Source of the DNA: CAZLLV01 sp964560325
Lineage (GTDB): Bacteria > Acidobacteriota > Thermoanaerobaculia > Multivoradales > DATKCC01
DNA: 6,551 nucleotides
Reading direction: 5' to 3'
Assembly (NCBI GenBank): GCA_964560325.1
Contig: CAZLLV010000499.1
Location: 1-6,551, forward strand
Made by a program: the position numbers and the translations under genes. A model generated the notes under the pieces. That model did not search any database and was not told where the DNA came from. It saw only the letters and a program-made list of their open reading frames with translations. Below are positions 1 through 6,094 of this stretch, in pieces. Positions within the stretch are counted from its first letter, which is position 1. Each line of letters opens with the position of its first letter.

Positions 1-1337
1 TGGTCAGCCTCACGGCGACACCCTTTCGCTCCGATGGCAAAGAGGTAGAAGGAACCGGAATCTACCGGTACCCATTCGCTCGGGCGATGCAGAGCGGCTA
101 CATAAAGCAGCTCAGAGTCGCCGACGCACAGCCGGCTGAAATCTACTTCGAATATCAAGGAGATCAGCACCGCCACACTCTTGAGGAGGTTCTTGAGCTC
201 CGAGACGAGGCTTGGTTCCGCTTGGGTGTAGCCTTGTCACGTCCGACAAACGAGACCATTGTGGTTTCTAGCATGGAACTCCTGGATCGGCTCCGGAGGA
301 CGGGACGACATCACCAGATCGTAGCTGCAGCTTGTACCATCAATCATGCCCGTGAGATTGCCTCCATCTACAGGGAACGCGGCTACTCTGCGGAGGTTGT
401 CTCAAGCGACATGCGCGAGGACGATCGCGCTGATGTGCTCGCCCGGTTGCGGTCCAACCAACTCGACTGCATTGTGCAAGTGAACATCCTCGGTGAGGGC
501 TTCGACTGGCCGCAGCTGAGTGTCGCCGCGATTTTCCGTCCGTTTCGTAGTCTCTCGCCCTACATCCAGTTTGTTGGACGTATCATGCGCGTTCTCGTAC
601 AAAACGACCCCTACCACCCGGACAACGAGGGCTGGGTTGTATCTCACATTGGGCTACAGCAGGATCATCGATGGGACGACTTCCAACGATTCGATGACGA
701 CGACCAGGAACTCTTTCGCCGTTTGGTCCGTCTTGAGGACGGCGGGACTAGAGAGGGAGAAGAGGGTGACCGTCGGCGGCTTCGCTCGGATATGCGGGTC
801 ATCGATGAGGTCCTCGAGCGGCTCGTAGTTCGAGATTTTTTGGACCCAACCGACCAAGGCGCTGTGGACGCGGTTATCGCCGAGATGCGGCGCACACTCG
901 GCATTGAGCCTGAGGAGCTTGGGTTATCGCGGGAGGAGCTGGCTGGACGGCTTGTACGGGCTCGGCGGCGCCAACAGATCGAGCCCCGGGAGCGCGTCGT
1001 GCAGCCACAGGACCGACGGCGTGAGCTTCGGCGTCGACTCGACGAGGCCGCTCGTTCTGTCGCCGCCCGTATACTTCAGGCGCTCGGGCTATCGCCTAAT
1101 GGAATGGACATCCTGCGGGGAATGCCCAGTTTGGTCTCCGCGCATAACAACATCGGAGCGGCGATCCGCCTGATGCACCGCCAAGTCAATGAGTCGATGG
1201 GATTTCCGCAGAATCACCGTGGCGAGCTCGACATTCCGCAGCTAGAGGAGGCGCTAGAGAGGCTCGACGAGTTCGGCGATCAGGTCCAGGTCCAGATCCA
1301 GATCCGATCTCGACTCCCAGGGAGTTCGCGTGCCTAG
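1..1337 (+). CDS. Superfamily 2 (DEAD/DEAH-type) helicase, C-terminal part, truncated by window edge
   Basis: The reading frame is open from base 3 with no start, so this is the 3' part of a larger gene; 444 residues are visible. Near the N-terminus, residues 3-11 (LTATPFRSD) match motif III of SF2 helicases. The second RecA-like domain follows: a motif IV-like strand-helix (HHQIVAAACTINHAREIA, about 103-120), motif V (ILGEGFDWP, about 152-160) and motif VI (QFVGRIMRV, about 179-187) with its arginine-finger pattern QxxGRxxR. Walker A and the DExH box must lie upstream of the window. The last 200 or so residues are charged and probably helical, and I do not recognise them; they may be a family-specific partner or nucleic-acid binding domain. 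The frame ends in a short hexamer repeat and overlaps the next gene by 8 bases. ResIII-like helicases of this kind are common in restriction and other phage-defence loci, but that role is only inferred. An internal ATG at 87 is not a credible start because motif III lies before it. Confidence 0.9.
   Translation, partial: VSLTATPFRSDGKEVEGTGIYRYPFARAMQSGYIKQLRVADAQPAEIYFEYQGDQHRHTLEEVLELRDEAWFRLGVALSRPTNETIVVSSMELLDRLRRTGRHHQIVAAACTINHAREIASIYRERGYSAEVVSSDMREDDRADVLARLRSNQLDCIVQVNILGEGFDWPQLSVAAIFRPFRSLSPYIQFVGRIMRVLVQNDPYHPDNEGWVVSHIGLQQDHRWDDFQRFDDDDQELFRRLVRLEDGGTREGEEGDRRRLRSDMRVIDEVLERLVVRDFLDPTDQGAVDAVIAEMRRTLGIEPEELGLSREELAGRLVRARRRQQIEPRERVVQPQDRRRELRRRLDEAARSVAARILQALGLSPNGMDILRGMPSLVSAHNNIGAAIRLMHRQVNESMGFPQNHRGELDIPQLEEALERLDEFGDQVQVQIQIRSRLPGSSRA
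1281..1304 (+). repeat. Four in-frame CAGRTC hexamers in the helicase 3' end
   Basis: Bases 1281-1304 are two copies of CAGGTC followed by two of CAGATC, read in frame as alternating Gln-Val/Gln-Ile. The tract lies 30 bases before the helicase stop. Unit length is a multiple of three, so copy-number change would lengthen or shorten the tail without a frameshift. Confidence 0.7.
1319..1324 (+). promoter_or_regulatory. Ribosome binding site for the small gene at 1330
   Basis: AGGGAG lies five bases before the GTG at 1330, inside the end of the helicase gene. It is the main support for that GTG as the start and suggests translation coupled to the helicase. Confidence 0.5.
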
Positions 1338-1599
1338 AGGAAGGACCCAATCTCTCCTTCATACTACAAGCCTTGAACGAGTAAGTTCGCGAGGGCGTCT
1401 TCCCATTTGCCGCGCCGATAGGAGGAACCACAGCATCGAACGCGGCGACTGGTATTTGAGTGTGAAGGTCGGAATGGAAGATAAGAAGTATTGCCTCGTT
1501 TGTGCAAGGAAGATCCTGGAGGGCGGCCGCACGATGCTGGACGCACTGTTTCGGGATCTGGAGAAAGCTGAGCAAGACCGGGACGTTGAAGAGCCGTAA
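1330..1599 (+). CDS. Small hypothetical protein with possible Cys/His zinc site, coupled to helicase
   Basis: This frame encodes 89 residues from a GTG start. It overlaps the helicase stop by 8 bases and is preceded by AGGGAG at five-base spacing. I do not recognise the family. Residues 26-63 have the look of a small zinc-binding fold: C27, H34, a Gly-Asp-Trp-Tyr turn at 39-42, then Y54-C55-L-V-C58 leading into a helix. Such folds normally have two CxxC knuckles; here the first is degenerate, leaving C27 and H34 as candidate ligands with C55 and C58. The C-terminal 25 residues are charged and helical. The first 25 or so codons look less gene-like than the rest, with mixed third bases, so the true start could differ, although no better in-frame start is visible. 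Arrangement suggests an accessory partner of the helicase. It could still be a chance frame. Confidence 0.5.
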   Translation: MPRGRTQSLLHTTSLERVSSRGRLPICRADRRNHSIERGDWYLSVKVGMEDKKYCLVCARKILEGGRTMLDALFRDLEKAEQDRDVEEP

Positions 1600-1614
1600 C
1601 GCTAACGCTCGACA

Positions 1615-1640
1615 TGACGTCGCTCCCGGTGGAGACGTCA
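1615..1640. other. Hairpin with perfect 7-base arms after the helicase block
   Basis: TGACGTC (1615-1621) and GACGTCA (1634-1640) are perfect inverted repeats. Inside them TCC (1624-1626) can pair with GGA (1631-1633) across a two-base bulge, leaving a CGGT tetraloop. It starts 16 bases after the small gene's stop, where a terminator would be expected, but no run of T follows, so it is not a classical Rho-independent terminator. It could instead be a protein-binding site, since each arm is nearly the palindrome TGACGTCA. The rest of 1600-1707 shows a TAACGC tandem pair at 1597-1608 and the promoter listed next. Confidence 0.5.
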
Positions 1641-1671
1641 GCAGCCAATGTTGAATGTAATCATTTCGGCG

Positions 1672-1699
1672 TTGATCCAGTGATGGGTCGTACTACACT
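1672..1699 (+). promoter_or_regulatory. Candidate promoter of the VapB-like antitoxin, possibly leaderless
   Basis: TTGATC (1672-1677) and TACACT (1694-1699) are spaced by 16 bases and match the -35 and -10 consensus at four of six positions each. The antitoxin ATG at 1708 begins eight bases after the -10 box, so transcription would start at or within two bases of the A of ATG. No Shine-Dalgarno sequence precedes that ATG, which agrees with a leaderless mRNA. The short arms TGATG (1681-1685) and CATCA (1704-1708) flank the -10 and might serve as an operator, but are too short to be sure. Confidence 0.4.
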
Positions 1700-1707
1700 A
1701 ATGCATC

Positions 1708-1968
1708 ATGCGCACCACGATCACTGTCGATGATTCGATCCTCAGCGACCTCAAGCAGCGCGCGGCCGAGCGGGGGACCACCGTCAGCCGGCTCATCGAA
1801 GATTCCGTGCGCCTGGCTTTCGCGCAGCCTTCTGAATCCCCTGCCGTTCCCGAGGAGTTCGAGCTCGTCACCTACGGCCAAGGAGGCCGCTTCACCCGCA
1901 TGGACGTGGACCGCACCTCCGGCCTCCTGGAGAGGGACTACATCGAGCGATATGGGGGGAGGTCCTGA
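1708..1968 (+). CDS. vapB: VapB-like ribbon-helix-helix antitoxin
   Basis: This 86-residue protein begins MRTTITVDDSILSDLKQRAA, the usual start of CopG/Arc-type VapB antitoxins: a short beta strand (2-7) that reads the DNA major groove, then two helices (about 9-20 and 25-37, the second starting at the TTVSRLIEDS segment). Residues 45-86 form the extended tail, which in this family wraps the toxin; the pattern ELVTYGQGGRFTRMDVD is typical. Such proteins dimerise, repress their own operon and neutralise a PIN-domain RNase. Its expected toxin partner directly downstream is a remnant, so this is now probably an orphan antitoxin that may still regulate its own promoter or bind another toxin. GGAGG at the very end of the gene is the surviving ribosome binding site for the lost toxin start. 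Confidence 0.88.
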   Translation: MRTTITVDDSILSDLKQRAAERGTTVSRLIEDSVRLAFAQPSESPAVPEEFELVTYGQGGRFTRMDVDRTSGLLERDYIERYGGRS

Positions 1969-1973
1969 CCGGC

Positions 1974-2183
1974 GTTCTGATCCAGCCGTCCCGCCGGCAC
2001 TGGCCGATCCTGATCGATCTCCTCCGCAAGACCGAGATCCGGGGCGCCGGGGTCAGCGATGTCCACCTGGCGGCCCTGGCCCTCGAGCACGGTTGCGAAC
2101 TCGTCACCACCGACGGCGACTTCGCCCGGTTCCCGGACCTGCGGTGGCGTCACCCTCTGGCCCCCCGTCCGGCACCGCCATAG
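1974..2183 (+). pseudogene. vapC: VapC toxin remnant, N-terminal half deleted
   Basis: Right after the antitoxin stop, a frame without a usable start codon reads 69 residues that match the C-terminal half of VapC-type PIN-domain RNases: RRHWPILIDLLRKTEIRG, then SDVHLAALALEHG with the third catalytic Asp, then LVTTDGDFARFPDLRW with the fourth Asp, and a short proline-rich tail. A full toxin of this family has about 130-145 residues and begins with a strand ending in the first catalytic Asp (PDVNVL pattern). That part and the conserved middle Glu are absent. The first three residues (VLI, 1974-1982) resemble the usual beginning of the gene, so the lesion looks like one clean internal deletion of roughly 70-80 codons. 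Without the N-terminal half the active site cannot form, so the product, if any, should be inactive. Confidence 0.82.
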
Positions 2184-2193
2184 CGCACGCTGC

Positions 2194-2625
2194 TCAGTAC
2201 GAGTCGAGGTCCATTCCGGCGGCCTCGCCTGCCTCGGCCATCACCGCGTCAGCGGTCATCAAGCGCTCCGCGCGGAGATCGCTGGCGACGCTCAAGTGAA
2301 TCGCGTCGAGGGTGCGGAGCGAGTGGTCGGAGAGCCGATCGATCAGGTGGACAGCCGCAGTCACGTGCCGGTCCTCGATCGGCTGGAGGAAGAGGAAGCC
2401 GCGGTCGACGTCCTCACGAAAGACAGAGAAGGCGAGGGTTTCGTGCTCGTCCGTGATCTCGCCAGATCGTCGCCGACGGGCGAGCAGGCAGCGCATCTCG
2501 GTGACGGTCAGAGAGCTGATCCAGATCTCGTCGTCCTCAGCCTGGATCCAGGTGGCGAACGCTTCGGAGCCGGGCTCGTCCAGGTACCACTTGGCGAGAG
2601 CCGAGGTGTCGAGGTAGACGGCCAT
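2194..2625 (-). CDS. vapC: VapC-type PIN-domain RNase toxin
   Basis: The 143-residue product has the normal length for a VapC toxin. The PIN-domain acidic quartet is complete: D6 in VYLDTSALAKWY, E43 in VTEMRCLL, D107 in RTLDAIHLS and D126 in LMTADAVMA; these residues bind Mg2+/Mn2+ for cleavage of RNA, in known cases tRNA or rRNA. No signal peptide or membrane segment is seen, so it acts in the cytoplasm. Its ATG directly follows the TGA of the Phd-type antitoxin with no base between, which indicates coupled translation and a ready supply of antitoxin. The stop lies 10 bases from the end of the convergent VapC remnant. It differs clearly in sequence from that remnant, so the two are not a recent duplication. 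The RNA target cannot be read from the sequence. Confidence 0.9.
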   Translation of the reverse strand: MAVYLDTSALAKWYLDEPGSEAFATWIQAEDDEIWISSLTVTEMRCLLARRRRSGEITDEHETLAFSVFREDVDRGFLFLQPIEDRHVTAAVHLIDRLSDHSLRTLDAIHLSVASDLRAERLMTADAVMAEAGEAAGMDLDSY

Positions 2626-2853
2626 TCAGCGTGCGTCCCGGTCGGCTCGGACCTCGACCTCGCTCCCGGTTTCGAGCCGTGGCATCTTCGCCCGGAGCTC
2701 CGTATGACTCGGTCGCTTCCGGCTCGGCCCGAGCGGCAGGACCCGGGCGATCGGCCGACCGTGCTTCGTGATCACCAGCTCCTCCTCGCTCTCGAGGAGC
2801 TTCCCAAGGCGGCCGAGCTCGATTCTCATCTCCCGTATCGAAAGCTCTCGCAT
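2626..2853 (-). CDS. Phd/YefM-type antitoxin paired with the PIN toxin
   Basis: The 75-residue protein starts MRELSIREMRIELGRLGKLLES and continues ELVITKHGRPIARVLPL. This is the Phd/YefM DNA-binding fold: helix, then the ITKHGRPIARV strand-turn-strand. The C-terminal 30 residues (R45 onward) are charged and likely disordered until they bind the toxin. Antitoxins of this fold are often found with PIN toxins. They dimerise, block the RNase and repress their own promoter. The start is supported by GGAGA (2858-2862) placed four bases before the ATG. The gene is the first of a two-gene unit, and a palindrome just upstream could be its operator. It reads in the same direction as the export operon and begins 48 bases after that operon's last stop. 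Confidence 0.88.
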   Translation of the reverse strand: MRELSIREMRIELGRLGKLLESEEELVITKHGRPIARVLPLGPSRKRPSHTELRAKMPRLETGSEVEVRADRDAR

Positions 2854-2868
2854 GGTGTCTCCAGATTT

Positions 2869-2894
2869 GTGCTGCGACCAGAGAATCGTAGCAC
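2869..2894 (-). promoter_or_regulatory. Palindrome overlapping a possible extended -10 box, upstream of the Phd-type antitoxin
   Basis: GTGCTGCGA (2869-2877) and TCGTAGCAC (2886-2894) form 9-base arms with one mismatch, around an 8-base loop. On the minus strand, bases 2893 to 2885 read TGCTACGAT, matching the extended -10 form TGnTAnnAT. Transcription would then begin near 2878, leaving about 25 bases of leader with the GGAGA site. A palindrome over the -10 box fits autorepression by the antitoxin. The alternative is a terminator hairpin for the export operon, but no U-rich tract follows. Confidence 0.42.
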
Positions 2895-2901
2895 AGCTCT
2901 C

Positions 2902-4143
2902 TCACTCCGCCCGGAGCGCTTCGACCGGGTCCATGCGGGCGGCGCGTTGGGCGGGCAGGACGCCGGCGCCCAAGCCGGTGGCGGCGGAGAGGGCGATCGC
3001 CGCGACGGCGAAGGCGAGGGGGGTTTCGACCGGCAGGCCCGGAACGACCGTGCGCAGGACCGCGGTCAGGCCGAACGCGGCTGCGAGCCCCGCGCCGCCG
3101 CCGGCGAGCGCGAGCACCGCCGATTCGACCAGGAAGACCCTCCGCACCTGCCCCCGCCCCGCGCCCACCGCGCGCAGGAGGCCGATCTCGTGCGTCCGCT
3201 CGCCGACCGCGATCCACATCGTCGTCAGGATCCCGATCATTCCGACCAGCAGCGAGATGCCGGCGATCGCCCCGACCGCCAGGGTGATCGTGTTCATTAC
3301 GTTGCCGAACACCTCGAGCATCGCCTCCTGCGAGGTGACCGTGAAGTCCTCGTTGCCGCGGTGGCGCTCCGCCAGCACCTCGGTCACCCGGCCGACCAGC
3401 CGCTCGGCCTCGAGCCCCGGCCGGTAGACGACGTGGATCTCGTCGAGCTCGGAGCGGTGGAGGATGGTCATCGCCGACGCGGTCGGCACGTAGACCGCGT
3501 CGTCCATGTCGATCCCGAGGAGGCTCCCGCGCGGCTCCATCACGCCGACCACCCGGAAGCGCCCGCCGCCGATCCGCACCAGCTCGCCGAGCGCGTCCTC
3601 GGAGCCGAAGAGCTCGCGCTTGAGCGTCGGCCCCAGGACCGCCGTCGCGTGCCCCCGCCGCGGGTCCCCCTCGGGCCAGAACGCGCCCTGCCGGACCTTC
3701 ATGTTCCAGGCCCGTGGCACGTTCGGCGTCACCCCGTAGACATAGACGCTCCGGCCGCGCCCGCGCGCTTCCACCCGGCCCGATCCGAACGCCATCGGCA
3801 GGATCTCCTGCACGCCGTCGATGCGCGCGAGCGAGAGCGCGTCGTCGATCGTCAGCTCGTGCGTGGTGCCGCCGAGGATGCCCGGGATTCCGACCGTCTC
3901 CGCCTTGCCCGGGTTGATCGCGATCAGGTTGGTGCCGAACTGGTTGAACTGGTCGAAGATGTAGCGGCGCGTCCCTTCGCCGATCGAGGTCAGGAGCACC
4001 ACCGAGGCGACACCGATCGCGATGCCGAGCGCCGACAGGCCGGAGCGCAGGCGGTGGGCGAGCACGGCGCGGAGCGCGAAGGCGCCGACGAACGAGAAGG
4101 CGGCTCGGTCGCCGCCGGCGTCCGGGGAAGGGCGTGGCGCCAT
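2902..4143 (-). CDS. MacB/FtsX-type ABC transporter permease, second of a tandem pair
   Basis: The 413-residue product has the layout of MacB-like permeases without an ATPase domain. A cytoplasmic N-terminus leads to membrane segment 1 (about 35-54), then a large periplasmic domain (about 55-280) with the FRVVGVMEPRGSLLGIDMDD segment near 196-215. Segment 2 (284-306), a cytoplasmic loop GERTHEIGLLRAVGAGR (314-330), segment 3 (about 335-358) and segment 4 (375-397) follow. It ends in PAQRAARMDPVEALRAE, the conserved FtsX-family tail. Proteins of this type do not pass substrate through a pore; they convert ATP hydrolysis into motion of the periplasmic part. The ATG overlaps the stop of the preceding permease by one base (TGATG) and has GGAG six bases ahead. 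It is clearly paralogous to that permease, and the two probably form a heterodimer with the shared ATPase. The substrate is unknown. Confidence 0.92.
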   Translation of the reverse strand: MAPRPSPDAGGDRAAFSFVGAFALRAVLAHRLRSGLSALGIAIGVASVVLLTSIGEGTRRYIFDQFNQFGTNLIAINPGKAETVGIPGILGGTTHELTIDDALSLARIDGVQEILPMAFGSGRVEARGRGRSVYVYGVTPNVPRAWNMKVRQGAFWPEGDPRRGHATAVLGPTLKRELFGSEDALGELVRIGGGRFRVVGVMEPRGSLLGIDMDDAVYVPTASAMTILHRSELDEIHVVYRPGLEAERLVGRVTEVLAERHRGNEDFTVTSQEAMLEVFGNVMNTITLAVGAIAGISLLVGMIGILTTMWIAVGERTHEIGLLRAVGAGRGQVRRVFLVESAVLALAGGGAGLAAAFGLTAVLRTVVPGLPVETPLAFAVAAIALSAATGLGAGVLPAQRAARMDPVEALRAE

Positions 4144-5345
4144 CAGCCGCTCCGCAGGGCGTCGACCGGCTCGAGGCCGGCCGCGCGGCGCGCCGGCAGG
4201 AGGCCGAAGACGCTGCCGACCGCCACCGCGAGCCCGAGCGCCGCGGCCACCGCCCAGACCGGCGGGGAGGCCGGGAGCGCCGGGAAGAGCCGCGCGAGCA
4301 GGCGGGCGAGGCCGTAGCCGGCGCCCAGGCCGACCAGGCCGCCCGCGGTCGAGAGCAGCGTCGCCTCGACCAGGAAGACCGCCAGCACCTGCCGCCGGCC
4401 GGCGCCCAGCGCCTTGAGCAGCCCGATCTCGCCGGTCCGCTCCGACACCGAGACCAGCATCACGTTGAGGATTCCGATGCCGGCGACGGCGAGCGAGATG
4501 CCGGCGATCGCCGCCACGGCGAGGCTGAGTGCGTCGAGGATGCCGGAGACCGCCCCCACCACCGAGTCCTGGGTCAGGACCGTGACGTCCTCCTCGTCGT
4601 GCCGCTCGGCGAGGAGCGCCACCACGCGCTCTTCGGCCGCCTCCAGGTCGGCGCCCGGCGCCACCGAGACCATCACCCGGAACAGCGACGTGCGGTCGAG
4701 CATCCGCATGGCGGTCGCGACCGGCACCACGACCAGCTCGTCGACGTTCATGCCGAGCTGCGTGCCGACCGGCTCGAGCACGCCGATCACCCGAAAGCGC
4801 CAGGCGCCGATCCGTACCACCTCGCCGAGCGGGCTGCGGCCGGGAAAGAGCTCGTCGGCGAGCGTGCGCCCGAGGACCGCGACGGCTCGGCCCCGCTGGC
4901 TGTCGCCCTCGGGCAGGAAGGTCCCCCGCGACACCGTCAGGCGGCGCACCTCGGCGAAGGCCGCCGTGGTGCCGATCAGCGCCACCTCGCGGCTCCGCCC
5001 GCCGTGGGAGACGGTCTCGGTGCCGGCCGCCACCGGCGCCACCCGCCGGACCGAGCCGACCTGCTGCTCGATCGCCTCGGCATCGGCCAGCGTCAGGTCG
5101 TTGGGAGCGCCGCCGACGCCCGGGATTCCGCCGGTCGTCTCCACCTTCCCCGGCACCACGATCAGCAGGTTCGAGCCGATCGAGGCGAACTGGTCGACGA
5201 CGTAGCGCCGCGCGCCTTCGCCGAGCGCGGTCAAGAGCACCACCGCGGTCACCCCGATCGCGACGCCGACGAGCGACAGCGCCGTGCGCAGCGCGTGGCG
5301 TGAGAGGGCGCGCCAGGTGAAGACGAGCACGTCCGAAGGGGTCAC
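4143..5345 (-). CDS. MacB/FtsX-type ABC transporter permease, first of a tandem pair
   Basis: The 400-residue product starts at a GTG (5345-5343) that overlaps the ATPase stop as GTGA and has GGAGG four bases ahead. The same frame stays open far upstream, but there it reads an Arg/Pro-rich string lying out of frame over the ATPase gene, so the long version is rejected. Layout: membrane segment 1 (about 22-41), periplasmic MacB-like domain (about 45-268) containing FRVIGVLEPVGTQLGMNVDE (184-203), segment 2 (271-294), cytoplasmic loop SERTGEIGLLKALGAGRRQ (301-319), segment 3 (320-343), segment 4 (363-385) and the tail LPARRAAGLEPVDALRSG. All family landmarks are present. It should pair with the next permease and the LolD/MacB-type ATPase to drive an adaptor-linked export complex in the inner membrane. 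It could move a lipoprotein, peptide, lipid or antibiotic; sequence alone does not tell. Confidence 0.92.
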   Translation of the reverse strand: MTPSDVLVFTWRALSRHALRTALSLVGVAIGVTAVVLLTALGEGARRYVVDQFASIGSNLLIVVPGKVETTGGIPGVGGAPNDLTLADAEAIEQQVGSVRRVAPVAAGTETVSHGGRSREVALIGTTAAFAEVRRLTVSRGTFLPEGDSQRGRAVAVLGRTLADELFPGRSPLGEVVRIGAWRFRVIGVLEPVGTQLGMNVDELVVVPVATAMRMLDRTSLFRVMVSVAPGADLEAAEERVVALLAERHDEEDVTVLTQDSVVGAVSGILDALSLAVAAIAGISLAVAGIGILNVMLVSVSERTGEIGLLKALGAGRRQVLAVFLVEATLLSTAGGLVGLGAGYGLARLLARLFPALPASPPVWAVAAALGLAVAVGSVFGLLPARRAAGLEPVDALRSG

Positions 5346-6094
5346 GGCGCCTCCACCGGCTCGGCCGGCCGCGCCGGCGGCTCGGCGGTCGCGAAGAGCT
5401 CGTCGATGCCGTGGATCTCGGAGGTCGGCATCCGCTTGGCGATCTTGCCGTCGACCATCACCAGCAGCCGGTCGGCCCGGCGCGCGACGGTCGGGTCGTG
5501 GGTTACCACGACCAGCGTCAGCCCGGCGTCGTTCATCCGGTCGAGCAGGTCGAGCACCTGGCGGCCGGAGAGCGTGTCGAGGTTGCCGGTCGGCTCGTCC
5601 GCGAGGAGGATCGCCGGCTCCATCACCGTCGCGCGCGCGAGCGCGGTGCGCTGCCGCTCGCCGCCGGAGAGCTGGTCGGGGCGGTGCGCGGCGCGTTCGG
5701 AGAGGCCGACCCGGTCGAGCGCTTCGTGGGCACGCCGCCGCCGCTCGCGCCGCGCCACGCCGGCGAAGACCATCGGAAGCTCCACGTTCTCGAGCGCCGA
5801 CAGCCGACCGACGAGGTGGAACGACTGGAAGACGAAGCCGATCCGATGACGCCGCACCTCGTCGAGCTCGCGCTCGGACAGGCCGGCGACCTCGCGGCCT
5901 TCGAGGAAGTAGGAGCCGGCGGTCGGGCGGTCGAGGCAGCCGACGACGTTGAGCAGCGTCGACTTGCCCGAGCCGGACGGACCCATGATCGCGACGTGCT
6001 CGCCGGCGGCGATCTCCTCGTGCACGTCGTCGAGGGCGTAGAGCGGGCGGCCGCCCAGGTCGTAGACGCGGGAGATGCCGACCAGCCGGATCAC
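5342..6094 (-). CDS. MacB/LolD-type ABC transporter ATPase
   Basis: The 250-residue cytoplasmic ATPase carries every ABC motif: Walker A GPSGSGKST (38-46), Q-loop glutamine Q90 in FVFQSFHL, signature LSGGERQR (142-149), Walker B ILLADEP (162-168) with catalytic E167, D-loop NLD (171-173) and H-loop H199 in VVVTHD. The sequence closely follows the MacB/LolD/FtsE class, which serves FtsX-type permeases in export or mechanotransmission rather than import. The GTG start overlaps the adaptor stop as GTGA, and its own stop overlaps the next gene the same way. In MacB itself ATPase and permease are fused; here they are separate, as in LolCDE. The C-terminal 20 residues are rich in Pro, Ala and Glu and probably flexible. 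ATP hydrolysis by a dimer of this subunit should power both permeases. Confidence 0.95.
   Translation of the reverse strand: MIRLVGISRVYDLGGRPLYALDDVHEEIAAGEHVAIMGPSGSGKSTLLNVVGCLDRPTAGSYFLEGREVAGLSERELDEVRRHRIGFVFQSFHLVGRLSALENVELPMVFAGVARRERRRRAHEALDRVGLSERAAHRPDQLSGGERQRTALARATVMEPAILLADEPTGNLDTLSGRQVLDLLDRMNDAGLTLVVVTHDPTVARRADRLLVMVDGKIAKRMPTSEIHGIDELFATAEPPARPAEPVEAP
5350..5354 (-). promoter_or_regulatory. Ribosome binding site fixing the first permease start
   Basis: GGAGG on the minus strand lies four bases before the GTG at 5345, within the ATPase gene. It decides the permease start against the much longer open frame. Confidence 0.6.

Noticed and set aside
1186..1648. Minus-strand open frames over the helicase end and small gene
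   Set aside because: No recognisable domain or ribosome binding site, and they oppose a frame with better start signals.
1654..1665. AATG-taat-CATT palindrome before the antitoxin
   Set aside because: Four-base arms are too short to separate from chance in an AT-richer spacer.
2141..2178. GCGGTG/CACCGC inverted repeat near the end of the VapC remnant, as a terminator
   Set aside because: Six-base arms around a 26-base loop with no U-tract; expected by chance in GC-rich coding sequence.
2059..4317. Plus-strand open frame of 752 codons
   Set aside because: It runs antisense to the intact PIN toxin, its antitoxin and the second permease, and its composition (Arg, Asp, Glu, His rich) is what high-GC antisense gives. 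No motif is visible.
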